Assembly (NCBI GenBank): GCA_944363385.1
Contig: CALVUB010000034.1
Location: forward strand, 1-7,905
Source of the DNA: an uncultured Clostridia bacterium
GTDB taxonomy: Bacteria > Bacillota > Clostridia > Christensenellales > UBA1242
Length of the DNA stretch: 7,905 bases
Direction: 5' to 3'
In this document: piece after piece, positions 1-7,148 of the stretch
Layout: each line of letters starts with the position of its first letter
Numbering within the stretch: the first letter of the stretch is position 1
Program-made: the position numbers and the translations under genes
The notes under the pieces: generated by a model
Told to the model about the DNA's origin: nothing
What the model saw: only the letters and a program-made list of their open reading frames with translations
The model's database searches: none

Positions 1-109
1 CATCCTTATCACATGACAGAACACATTCTTGCTTTGGAAGTTCAACTTTTTCTGAAGCAATCAGAAACAACTTATCAATTCTTGCAAAATCAAAATATTC
101 CCGTCCCAT
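1..109 (-). CDS. 5' end of an unidentified gene (partial, runs off left edge)
   Basis: An ATG at 109 opens a minus-strand frame of 36 codons that stays open to the window edge, beginning MGREYFDFARIDKLFLIASE. A Shine-Dalgarno AGGAG at 120-116 stands 6 bases before the ATG, and a near-consensus sigma-A promoter lies just upstream, so this is the real coding strand rather than the overlapping plus-strand open frame. The visible part has no signal peptide or membrane segment and contains two cysteines (residues 29 and 33). It is separated from the preceding transcription unit by a strong terminator, so it starts its own unit. I do not recognise the family and too little is present to propose a function. 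Confidence 0.75.
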   Translation of the reverse strand, partial: MGREYFDFARIDKLFLIASEKVELPKQECVLSCDKD

Positions 110-127
110 TAAATTCTCCTTTCGACT

Positions 128-156
128 ATTTTATCAAATTTTTACATGTTTGTCAA
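128..156 (-). promoter_or_regulatory. Sigma-A-type promoter of the left-edge gene
   Basis: Reading the minus strand, TTGACA (156-151, perfect -35) is followed by a 17-base spacer and TAAAAT (133-128, five of six matches to the -10). The predicted start of transcription near 121 falls at the Shine-Dalgarno sequence itself, giving a leader of only about 12 bases. It is the closest match to a vegetative promoter in the window. Confidence 0.8.
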
Positions 157-175
157 TCTGTTAAAAATGTTGTAA

Positions 176-206
176 AAACAACAAAAAAACCGCATATTGC
201 GGTTTT
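176..206 (-). terminator. Intrinsic terminator after the ftsH unit
   Basis: On the minus strand a perfect 9-bp stem (AAAACCGCA at 206-198, a 3-base loop, TGCGGTTTT at 194-186) runs into a T-rich tract broken only by a G (185 down to about 176). It begins 2 bases past the stop codon of the 227-residue gene. The other strand lacks an equally good T tract, so it mainly ends leftward transcription. Confidence 0.88.
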
Positions 207-207
207 G

Positions 208-891
208 TTATAATTCTTTTGCGTAATCATACAAGCTATAAGATTGAGCTTCCACTGTTATTTTAACAATGGTTGGACCATAATCATTAACTCCAAAGTA
301 GTAATTTACTTCAGTTGAGTTTTCATCACTTGAAAAGGTGAAATAAACATCTTTATAAAAAATTGACTTGCTAGCATTATATCTTCCGCCAAGCACCGTT
401 CCGTTTGAACGATAGATTGATTGGTCTTCGGTAAAGCGGAAATGAACATAGTTTGAGCCAAGTCTGCTTGAAAGAGCATTACTCATTCCATAACCCACGC
501 CATTTGAATAGCTTTCATAAAATTTTTCATTTTGGTCACTGGCTCCTTCTCCAACATATTCTATTTTATAACCATAAACATTTCCAGTAAAAATTGAAGA
601 CAAGATTGATGTGCTAAGTGTGCTGTTGTAAATGTCCATAAACTCTTGATATCGCTCATCTCCTTTTGCAAATGAAATAACATCATTCTTGCTGTCCACT
701 TTGATTTCAACATATTCAGGATTATTGTCAAAACGAGGTCTGAGGTCAATTCTAAGACAAGCTAGCAAAATTATCACAAAAGCAAGCACAAGACAAAGAG
801 AAAGAATTATTGAGTTTGTGATAATTCTTTTCTTCTTCATCTTTGCCATATATTGATCATCTATTGATTGAACATTTACTGTATCAGCCAT
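208..891 (-). CDS. Hypothetical single-span membrane-anchored protein encoded behind ftsH
   Basis: A 227-residue protein of a family I do not recognise. Residues 1-22 are polar and end in a basic cluster (KMKKKR, 17-22), one hydrophobic helix spans about 23-46, and residues 47-227 form a soluble part rich in Tyr, Ser, Asn and Phe that should lie outside the membrane by the positive-inside rule. LLAC at residues 42-45 ends the hydrophobic stretch and resembles a weak lipobox, so a lipoprotein is possible. However, the start at residue 1 has the good ribosome site (AAGGAG, 5 bases before ATG), giving an N-terminus long for a signal peptide; Met15 and Met18 lack such a site. The gene starts 15 bases after the ftsH stop, with its ribosome site in that gap, and is followed at once by a terminator, so it is very probably the last gene of an ftsH transcript. 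A link to FtsH (partner, regulator or substrate) is inference from position only. Confidence 0.85.
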   Translation of the reverse strand: MADTVNVQSIDDQYMAKMKKKRIITNSIILSLCLVLAFVIILLACLRIDLRPRFDNNPEYVEIKVDSKNDVISFAKGDERYQEFMDIYNSTLSTSILSSIFTGNVYGYKIEYVGEGASDQNEKFYESYSNGVGYGMSNALSSRLGSNYVHFRFTEDQSIYRSNGTVLGGRYNASKSIFYKDVYFTFSSDENSTEVNYYFGVNDYGPTIVKITVEAQSYSLYDYAKEL

Positions 892-906
892 GTTTGCTCC
901 TTATAG

Positions 907-3159
907 CTAGTTATCGTCTTTTTTATCCTTTTTTACACTTTTTTTGTTTTGATCAGCCTCTTCTATGTTTTTCACTTTAGCCTCAGTTGTTTGAGGTTGG
1001 CTTTCTTTATTATCTTTCTCTTGAGGTAATTTGTCAAGCGTTTTTGCTTTTTTAGAAATTGAATTTACCTTTCGTTCTTCTGTTTGCTCACTTTTTTCAG
1101 GTTGAAGATATGCTTTTTTGATATTTTCAAACTCTTCTGCCGTGATAATACCTGCGTCTAAAAGCTTTTGTCCTTCCTTTATTTTTTCCTCAATCACCCT
1201 TGCCTTGCGCTCTTGTTCAAGTCTTTTGCGCTCTTTTTCTTCTTTTTTGCGTTGCTCGTGTTCTCTTATGTCCATAATCTCTGCAACTTCCGTTGCGCTT
1301 TTGCCTTGAATAAGAAGGTCAATTTCTTCTTTATTGATAGTTTCGTGACTGAGAAGAAGCTCTGCCATTTCATCAAGAAGTTTGCGATTGTCTGTTAATA
1401 TTTTCTTTGCGCGTTTATAGTTATAGTCCAAGATTTGCCTTATTTCGTCATCAGCTTCAGAGGCAAGTTTTTCTGAGAAGTCTGAGCGAGTTTGATAATC
1501 TCTTCCTATAAACACTTGTTGGTCATTTGAAAGACCAAGGAAACCAAGATTTTTGCTCATACCCCAATTGTATACCATTTTGTGGGCAATTTTTGTAGCT
1601 TGAGCGATGTCGCTTGAAGCACCTGTCGTGATATCTTTAAAGACAATTTCTTCAGCAATTCTTCCGCCCATACACATTGCAATTTCGTCCATCAAATGAT
1701 TGTATGACATATAAGAGTTGTCGTTTTCTGGCCTTTGCATGGTATAGCCACCAGCCATGCCACGAGGGATAATTGATACTTCTTGAATTTCATCTGTATG
1801 TTTTAGAAGTTTGCCAAGAATCGCATGGCCAGACTCATGATAAGCTGTGATTTTTTTGTCTTTCTCGGTAACCATTCTGCTCTTTTTCTGAGGTCCCATA
1901 GTCACCTTGTTGATGCCTTCTTGAATATCGGTCATAATGATTTTTGGTCTGTTTGCTCGGGCTGCCAAAATTGCAGCTTCATTAAGCATGTTTTCAATAT
2001 CTGCGCCAGTAAAGCCCACAGTGATTTTTGCAAGGGTTTTGAAGTCTACGCTTTCATCAATAGGTTTGTTTTTAGCATGAATTTTCAGTATGCCTTCTCT
2101 TCCTCTTACATCAGGAATGTTGACATAAACTTGCCTATCAAATCTTCCTGGTCTAAGCAGTGCTGGGTCAAGCACATCTGCTCTGTTTGTTGCGGCAAGC
2201 ACGATTATGCCTTCATTTGGCTCAAATCCGTCCATTTCGACAAGAAGTTGATTGAGTGTTTGTTCGCGCTCGTCATTTCCGCCACCAAGTCCAGCTCCTC
2301 GCTGACGACCAACAGCATCAATTTCGTCTATAAACACAATGCATGGTTTATTTTTCTTGGCTTGGTCAAAAAGGTCTCTCACTCTAGAAGCTCCAACGCC
2401 CACAAACATTTCAACAAAGTCTGAACCGCTTATAAAAACAAAAGGCACATTTGCTTCACCTGCAATTGCTCTTGCAAGCAAAGTTTTACCAGTTCCTGGA
2501 GGGCCTACAAGAAGCACTCCTTTTGGAATTCTTGCTCCAAGTTGAGTAAATTTTGAAGGATTTTTCAAAAATTCAACAATTTCAGCAAGTTCTTCTTTTT
2601 CTTCATCTGCGCCAGCCACATCTGAAAATCTGACTTGACTGTTGGTGTAAGAGCGAGCTTTGCTCTTTCCAAAACTCATTGCTCCTTTATTTGAAGAATT
2701 GATCAGCCTAAAAATCATCCAGATGATAAAGATGCCAAATGCAAGATAGAGAATTGGATAGAGAATGTCCCAGAAATCAACCCCTTGAACTGAAGGGATG
2801 ATTGCAATGTTTGCACCCTCTTTGTCCTCGATATATTCAAGAAATCTTTCAAGCTGACCGTCAAAAGACTTAAAGTTTAAGTAATAGTCGCTATAATTTG
2901 GAAAAGCATCTTCATATCGTGAGCCTTCCACCAAAAAGTAGATGGTGTCGCTGGTATAATAAATGGCTTGCACTTTTTCTGGCTTTTCTGTTGTCTGGTT
3001 GACATAAGTGCCATTGACAAGCTCGTAGGCATCTTTAAAGTTATCCAGTCTCTCACCTGAATAGCCTGTGTTTGTAAAAATAAGCACAATAATCAAAATT
3101 GCTATAAGTAGCAAAAATAGATATGAAAATCTAAACTTAGGTTTTTGGGTTTCGTTCAA
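907..3159 (-). CDS. ftsH: ATP-dependent zinc metalloprotease FtsH with long C-terminal extension
   Basis: Membrane-bound hexameric AAA+ protease that unfolds and degrades membrane and short-lived cytosolic proteins. The 750 residues show: membrane helix about 11-30, extracytoplasmic domain 31-130, helix 131-151, AAA domain with Walker A GPPGTGKT (219-226), pore loop FVG (252-254), Walker B IVFIDEID (274-281) and second region of homology with arginines 336 and 339, then the M41 peptidase with HESGH (441-445) and the likely third zinc ligand D517 in SSDIAQ. All key residues are present, so it should be active. Family members are usually about 610-650 residues; here the normal end near 630 is followed by a charged helix (632-662), a SHOCT-like segment (about 657-686) and a Lys/Glu/Gln-rich tail. 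The start is TTG at 3159: AGGAGG lies 8 bases upstream, an in-frame stop precedes it at 3174-3172, and the next Met falls after helix 2. It has its own promoter, and in Bacillus FtsH is also needed for sporulation. Confidence 0.97.
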   Translation of the reverse strand: MNETQKPKFRFSYLFLLLIAILIIVLIFTNTGYSGERLDNFKDAYELVNGTYVNQTTEKPEKVQAIYYTSDTIYFLVEGSRYEDAFPNYSDYYLNFKSFDGQLERFLEYIEDKEGANIAIIPSVQGVDFWDILYPILYLAFGIFIIWMIFRLINSSNKGAMSFGKSKARSYTNSQVRFSDVAGADEEKEELAEIVEFLKNPSKFTQLGARIPKGVLLVGPPGTGKTLLARAIAGEANVPFVFISGSDFVEMFVGVGASRVRDLFDQAKKNKPCIVFIDEIDAVGRQRGAGLGGGNDEREQTLNQLLVEMDGFEPNEGIIVLAATNRADVLDPALLRPGRFDRQVYVNIPDVRGREGILKIHAKNKPIDESVDFKTLAKITVGFTGADIENMLNEAAILAARANRPKIIMTDIQEGINKVTMGPQKKSRMVTEKDKKITAYHESGHAILGKLLKHTDEIQEVSIIPRGMAGGYTMQRPENDNSYMSYNHLMDEIAMCMGGRIAEEIVFKDITTGASSDIAQATKIAHKMVYNWGMSKNLGFLGLSNDQQVFIGRDYQTRSDFSEKLASEADDEIRQILDYNYKRAKKILTDNRKLLDEMAELLLSHETINKEEIDLLIQGKSATEVAEIMDIREHEQRKKEEKERKRLEQERKARVIEEKIKEGQKLLDAGIITAEEFENIKKAYLQPEKSEQTEERKVNSISKKAKTLDKLPQEKDNKESQPQTTEAKVKNIEEADQNKKSVKKDKKDDN
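1102..1191 (-). other. SHOCT-like segment within the FtsH C-terminal extension
   Basis: Residues about 657-686 of FtsH include [19 protein letters not shown], which matches from memory the SHOCT pattern (leucine-rich helix, Gly-hydrophobic-hydrophobic-Thr turn, EEF, then a Lys-rich second helix). SHOCT is a short helical motif usually found at protein ends and thought to mediate oligomerisation or binding. It sits between a strongly charged helix and a disordered Lys-rich tail. Assignment is by eye, not by profile search. Confidence 0.65.
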
Positions 3160-3173
3160 TTTTTTTGCCTCCT
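3157..3173 (-). promoter_or_regulatory. Ribosome binding site fixing the TTG start of ftsH
   Basis: A full AGGAGG (3173-3168) precedes TTG (3159-3157) by eight bases (C followed by seven A). Upstream in the same frame there is a TAG at 3174-3172, so no longer form is possible, and no ATG exists before the second membrane helix. The strong site probably compensates for the weak start codon. Confidence 0.85.
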
Positions 3174-3192
3174 ATCATATTTAGACTATCAT

Positions 3193-3221
3193 ATTCTATC
3201 ACAAAAATAAAATTTACACAA
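3193..3221 (-). promoter_or_regulatory. Probable vegetative promoter of ftsH (extended -10)
   Basis: Minus strand: TTGTGT (3221-3216, half-matching -35), 17-base spacer, TAGAAT (3198-3193), with an extended -10 TG one base before the hexamer (3201-3200). Transcription would begin near 3186, leaving a leader of about 27 bases that holds the AGGAGG. The 129-base gap from 3160 to 3288 is very AT-rich and contains a loopless palindrome AAAAAGCTTTTT (3227-3238). I find no convincing intrinsic terminator for the gerA operon there, so some read-through from gerAC is possible. Confidence 0.55.
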
Positions 3222-3288
3222 ATAATAAAAAGCTTTTTTTTGATATTTTTCAACTTTTTTTGATTTAAGACATTTTTAGTCAAGATTT

Positions 3289-4644
3289 TTAGCCGTCTTG
3301 CCTTATCTTCATATTGAGCATAAAAGTTATATGGTTTAGATAGTCTTCTCTGTCGTCTAAGGAAGATAAAAAATTTTCAAACTTTTTTCTATCATTTTTA
3401 AAAAAATTGGCATAGACATTCATAACATCAGCCTTACAATCTCGCAAAATTTTAAGCATTTGGGCAAATTCGGAGCGAATTTTCATTTCAAGCTTTGAAG
3501 CAATCTCGTCAGAAATTTTTGTTGACTGAGCATTCTGCTTTATCTCCTGTCCTTTTGTGTCAATTTCTGTGAGTTGAACACCAATTGAAACATTTGCAAT
3601 AAAAAGCGGAACACCATTTTGAAAATCTGTTTGAATTGCCACCTGTTTGTTTTTAAGCAAAAAGGTCATGTCAACCGTTTTTCCACACTCACATTTGACA
3701 TTTTCAACCGTTATGCTGTCTAAAGAATGCTTTTCGCTTAAAAGATTTATGCTGTTTAAGTTGTCAACATCAAGTTTTGCCACCTTTTTGCCTTCTCTAA
3801 GCAAAATTGCATCTGCCTTGTTTAAAATTTCACTTTGCCCTTGCAAAGAACCCCGTTGTTTTTCGCTTTGCTCTCCACCTGCCTCGGACGTTTCTTGGCC
3901 AGAAGAGCTGGCAACCGCACTTCCGCCACCTGAAGAGCCTGCGTTTGACGAGCCTGCTTGTTCGCCTCCGCTTTGTCCACCGCTTTGCGCCTCTTGAGAG
4001 CCACTAGAACCTTGAGACTGCCCTCCACCTGAAGACTCTTCTTTGACATGTTCGATAAAGCCAATGATTGACGATTTATGTGGGCTGTAGTATCCTTTAT
4101 AAAAAGCCTCCAAAGATGTGTCTGTGATATACACATCATTTGCGTTGTAAGATATGAGCTGGTCTAGTTTTAAGCCTAAATTTTTTTCAAGTGAATCGGT
4201 TGCCATAAGAAGTTGTTTTGCCGAAGTGTTTGTGCAAACAAAAACAGTGTTTTCAGGAAGCGAAATCACTCTTGAAAGATAGTCAAGTGAAGAAGACACA
4301 TCCTCCTCCAGCATTTTTTCATTGACCACTGTGGTTTTTGCATGCGAAAGACCAATATCTTTGCCTAAAGTAAGCTGTGCATCCAAAATAGCTTCAGAAA
4401 CAGAAGAGCCTTTGCCTGAAACCACCGAATTTGACTGTTCAAACTCTTGGTTTGGTTTTGGAATAAAAGTGAGAAAAGAAATTTCATATTCCTCTTCTAG
4501 TTTGTCAAGACCGATTGCAATCACAATTGCCCGCCTTCTGCTTTCTCCTGGAGAAAAAAGGGCAAAAGGTGTGAAAAACAATAAAATAATTACCAAAACA
4601 ATAATAAAAGGATATCTTTTGATGCCATTAATGATTTTCTTCAT
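3289..4644 (-). CDS. gerAC: Germinant receptor subunit GerAC (Ger(x)C family), lacking the lipobox Cys
   Basis: Third, surface-exposed subunit of a GerA-type receptor at the spore inner membrane. An N-terminal hydrophobic helix (about 11-30) leads to SPGESRRRAIVIAIGLDK (31-48), matching the family pattern CWDRRE...GIGID, but with Ser where the lipidated Cys should be; the first cysteine is residue 137. It therefore probably stays anchored by an uncleaved helix. The N-terminal domain runs to about 200 and a low-complexity Gly/Ser/Gln/Ala linker occupies about 202-268. The C-terminal part resumes at KADAILLREGKKVAKLD (276-292), matching the family's position of an AxxFxxxKLVG-like stretch, and continues to 451. 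Without the linker it is about 384 residues, the normal family size. It contains a KCECG pair (318, 320). The ATG at 4644 overlaps the gerAB end by 17 bases and has GGAGGTG just upstream, implying translational coupling. Confidence 0.92.
   Translation of the reverse strand: MKKIINGIKRYPFIIVLVIILLFFTPFALFSPGESRRRAIVIAIGLDKLEEEYEISFLTFIPKPNQEFEQSNSVVSGKGSSVSEAILDAQLTLGKDIGLSHAKTTVVNEKMLEEDVSSSLDYLSRVISLPENTVFVCTNTSAKQLLMATDSLEKNLGLKLDQLISYNANDVYITDTSLEAFYKGYYSPHKSSIIGFIEHVKEESSGGGQSQGSSGSQEAQSGGQSGGEQAGSSNAGSSGGGSAVASSSGQETSEAGGEQSEKQRGSLQGQSEILNKADAILLREGKKVAKLDVDNLNSINLLSEKHSLDSITVENVKCECGKTVDMTFLLKNKQVAIQTDFQNGVPLFIANVSIGVQLTEIDTKGQEIKQNAQSTKISDEIASKLEMKIRSEFAQMLKILRDCKADVMNVYANFFKNDRKKFENFLSSLDDREDYLNHITFMLNMKIRQDG
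3841..4041 (-). repeat. Low-complexity Gly/Ser/Gln linker inside gerAC
   Basis: Residues about 202-268 of GerAC are almost only Ser, Gly, Gln, Ala and Glu, with loose recurrences of GGQS, GSS and SGG. No exact DNA unit repeats head to tail, so it is a degenerate low-complexity coding tract rather than a clean tandem array. Its DNA is visibly richer in G and C than the flanking AT-rich coding sequence. It probably encodes a disordered spacer between two folded domains. Confidence 0.85.
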
Positions 4645-5716
4645 CTTTCACCTCCCTTTTATGCTTAAAAGAAAGCGCGTAAAACAAAATTGGCAAAAGA
4701 TAACTTGCAACAATGGCAAGATAAGGCAAAATGCTGGTGGCAAGACTTATCATAACTTCATACTTAGCAATTAAAACTAGATATATGACGAGAAAAAGAA
4801 TGTCAAACACGGCGGTTGCATATTTGATAGAAAGTTTGCTAAAAACCATTACAAAACAATCGCAAAAAGCTGTAAGGAAAATTTCAAGTTGAAAAAGACC
4901 AAGTGTCATAATTGTCAGCATGGCAATGATATCAAGTCTTCCAATTGCATTGAATTGCACCGAAAAAACCAAAAGGTCTGCAAGCGCATTGTTGTGCATA
5001 AATGAAGTTAGCTGATATTTGGAATAAAATATGGTGAAAATTGCAAGCACAAAAATTACGCCTACAAGAGCAAAAAGCATAACCTTTTTTGCCTCGCCCT
5101 TTTTGATTGTAATGCGGTCAATAAAAATAAAAAGCACTAAGTAATCGCCAAAGGCAAACAGCCCTTGCCAAGCTGATGCAAATAAAGAGGAAACAGGGCT
5201 GACGAAGAGTATTGGCGTGGAAATGTCAGTAAAAAAAGCAATGGCAAGGCAAAACACTATGCCTACAACGACCAAATAATAAAACATTTCAAAAGTCCTA
5301 CTCATCGACCTAAGACCAATTATTGTGGCATGATTGATGACTGGAATAAGGCAAATAAGCGCCAAAAAACCAAATTCATCTTGATATACAAGATCTTTCA
5401 AATAGACAAACAAAACTGAATATGTCAGCATTGTTTTGAACAGAAAGAACACTAAAAAGACAAAAATTATTGTTTTTGCAATGATTTTTCCAAGTTTTTT
5501 TTGTAAAATACTTAAAAAAGTTTGATTTGGATAGTTTTTCTTGAGTTTTAAAAAGACCAGCAAAATCAAAAATTCGATAAAAAAAAGCGCAAGCATAACA
5601 AAAATCGAATCAGCTTTTGAATTTTTATACAATATGGAAGGAAGCACCAAAATTTTGTTGGCGAGAATTGTCAAAAAAACAATGATGCCTGTTTGTCTAG
5701 CCGAAATCGTTTTCAT
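4628..5716 (-). CDS. gerAB: Germinant receptor subunit GerAB (spore permease, APC superfamily)
   Basis: Integral membrane subunit of the GerA-type receptor, related to amino-acid transporters and, in Bacillus, the subunit that binds the germinant. The 362 residues contain about ten hydrophobic segments (approximately 9-30, 36-58, 80-106, 112-133, 142-163, 187-203, 212-232, 262-285, 300-318, 322-348). Family hallmarks include the N-terminal ISARQTGIIVFLTILANKILVLP-like opening (split here: ISARQTG at 4-10, then KILVLP at 21-26) and IGRLDIIAM (258-266) before a late helix. Length is normal for the family. The start ATG (5716) overlaps the gerAA stop in an ATGA arrangement and is preceded by a G-rich Shine-Dalgarno (GGGAGGG). 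The germinant cannot be deduced from the sequence. Confidence 0.94.
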   Translation of the reverse strand: MKTISARQTGIIVFLTILANKILVLPSILYKNSKADSIFVMLALFFIEFLILLVFLKLKKNYPNQTFLSILQKKLGKIIAKTIIFVFLVFFLFKTMLTYSVLFVYLKDLVYQDEFGFLALICLIPVINHATIIGLRSMSRTFEMFYYLVVVGIVFCLAIAFFTDISTPILFVSPVSSLFASAWQGLFAFGDYLVLFIFIDRITIKKGEAKKVMLFALVGVIFVLAIFTIFYSKYQLTSFMHNNALADLLVFSVQFNAIGRLDIIAMLTIMTLGLFQLEIFLTAFCDCFVMVFSKLSIKYATAVFDILFLVIYLVLIAKYEVMISLATSILPYLAIVASYLLPILFYALSFKHKREVKDEENH

Positions 5717-7131
5717 CTTTCCCTCCCCTTGCTGTTTGGAAATGACCGAGGCATGTTTTTGTTAGCGCCAATTGCTCGTTTAAGAAGCCCGTCTTGCAAA
5801 TCTTCTTTAATTCTTGGAGCGTACGGCGCCATGTATGGAGTGTGATAATCATCTAAGCTATTGAGATAATTGACAACATATACAAAACCTGAAACTATGC
5901 CTAAAATTCCAAGTGAGCCACCCAAAATGATAAACAAAACTTGCAAAACGGTGATTTGGCTTTGCTGTTCTGGCACTGTGTAAAGGGCAATTTTTGAAAG
6001 CGCTGTGATGATAACTCCTGGTGGCGAAATAAGCCCTGCTTTAACACCGGTGTCACCTAAAATTAACGCACCCACAATGCTTGTTGCAAGCCCTAGATAA
6101 CTTGGCAGGCGAAGGCTGACTTCATAAAGAATTTGAAACAATAAAAATATAAATAAAATCTCTAAAAATGGTGTAAAGGGAAGCCCTTGCGTGGTGTCGG
6201 CTATGGTTATCAAAAAATTTAACGGTAAAATGTTGTAGTGAAAAAGTTGAAGAGCAAGATAAAAACCTGGCGCAACAATGGCAATCAAAAGACCGCACAT
6301 TCTGATAAAACGAACAAGGCTTGCATAGTGATGGTTTGTATAGTAATCATTGCTAGACTGCAATTCTTCCATTAAAATAAATGGCACTGTAAGCACAATT
6401 GGCGAGTTGTCAACAATGATTGCAACTTTGCCTTCCAGCATTTTTGAAGCCACAACATCAGGCTTTTCGCTGTTGCCAATCTGTTTAAATAAAGAGTTAG
6501 GTCTTTTTTGTAAATAAGAAAGTATGTAGTATGAGTCCACAATGCCATCAATTTTGATGTTTTTAATCTTTGTTTCAATCTCTTTTATAACCCTTTTGTC
6601 TGCCACCCCTTCTATGTATGAGAGAATGACTTTTGTTTGTGACATCTCGCCAACAATTAAAGTTGAAAAAACAAGGTCTTTAGTGTGCAGTCGTCTTCTA
6701 AGAAGGGTCATATTGGTTTTAAAATCTTCAACAAAGCCTTCTCTTGGGCCTTGAATAACTGGTGAAGTTGGAGGTTCTGACGGCGTTCTAGTAGGATATT
6801 TTGTGATATCAACTGAAATATAGCCCTCAAAAAAATCGGAAAAAATGATAACTTTACCGTCTAAAATATTGTTTTCAATTTCACTTTCTGCCACCTCTTC
6901 AACACCATTGTTTTTCAAAATTTTGTTTATTAAAGAGGATATGTCAATTTGACCTTGCCACTTTTGAATTGGCAGATAGACGGCTTGTGAAAAAAGCTGG
7001 GCATCAATCATGCTTTTTAAAAACACAAAGCCAACTATGCCTTTTTGGGAAACAAAAATGCGCGAGCTGAAATCATTTGTTGAATGAAAGCTCTTTTTTA
7101 GTTTTTCAATCTGTTTTTGAACCTTTTGCAT
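5713..7131 (-). CDS. gerAA: Germinant receptor subunit GerAA (GerA family)
   Basis: First gene of the receptor operon and a core membrane subunit of the germinosome; GerAA-type subunits oligomerise and have been linked to ion release during germination. The 472 residues carry a soluble N-terminal region (1 to about 270) with the family signature SEPPTSPVIQGPREGF (118-133), the RRR at 145-147, the VDNSPIVLTVP strand (240-250) and SSNDYY (259-264). A membrane part follows (helices about 276-297, 322-341, 345-364, 367-386 and 394-422) with the conserved VAPGFYLAL (286-294) and GLISPPGVI (366-374), then a polar C-terminal tail. Length is close to that of Bacillus GerAA. ATG at 7131 is chosen because AAAGGTG lies 6 bases upstream and a promoter precedes it. 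No truncation or frameshift is visible. Confidence 0.96.
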   Translation of the reverse strand: MQKVQKQIEKLKKSFHSTNDFSSRIFVSQKGIVGFVFLKSMIDAQLFSQAVYLPIQKWQGQIDISSLINKILKNNGVEEVAESEIENNILDGKVIIFSDFFEGYISVDITKYPTRTPSEPPTSPVIQGPREGFVEDFKTNMTLLRRRLHTKDLVFSTLIVGEMSQTKVILSYIEGVADKRVIKEIETKIKNIKIDGIVDSYYILSYLQKRPNSLFKQIGNSEKPDVVASKMLEGKVAIIVDNSPIVLTVPFILMEELQSSNDYYTNHHYASLVRFIRMCGLLIAIVAPGFYLALQLFHYNILPLNFLITIADTTQGLPFTPFLEILFIFLLFQILYEVSLRLPSYLGLATSIVGALILGDTGVKAGLISPPGVIITALSKIALYTVPEQQSQITVLQVLFIILGGSLGILGIVSGFVYVVNYLNSLDDYHTPYMAPYAPRIKEDLQDGLLKRAIGANKNMPRSFPNSKGRER

Positions 7132-7148
7132 TTATTTCACCTTTGCTC

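Noticed and set aside
169..182. Second small inverted repeat GTTGT/ACAAC beside the ftsH-unit terminator
   Set aside because: Five base pairs of mostly A-T within the T-rich terminator tail; likely chance.
13..213. Plus-strand open frame of 66 codons at the left end
   Set aside because: It overlaps a minus-strand gene start with a perfect -35, good -10 and AGGAG, and runs through a terminator hairpin; it has no ribosome site of its own.
1825..2424. Plus-strand open frame of about 199 codons inside ftsH
   Set aside because: It is antisense to the conserved AAA and peptidase core of FtsH, lacks a ribosome site and family resemblance; the openness follows from ftsH codon use.
3227..3238. Terminator at the AAAAAGCTTTTT palindrome before ftsH
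   Set aside because: The palindrome has no loop and only one central G-C step pair, so it cannot form a stable hairpin; it remains only a weak AT-rich symmetry.
3281..3300. Hairpin CAAGA/TCTTG at the end of gerAC as terminator
   Set aside because: The stem is only 5 bp with a 10-base loop overlapping the stop codon and no T tract follows on the minus strand.
3647..4007. Plus-strand and alternate-frame open stretches over the gerAC linker
   Set aside because: The biased Gly/Ser/Gln codons leave other frames free of stops; the predicted peptides are low complexity and unsupported.
3841..4041. CRISPR-like or tandem repeat array
   Set aside because: The recurrences are short degenerate codon patterns in one reading frame without fixed repeat and spacer lengths.
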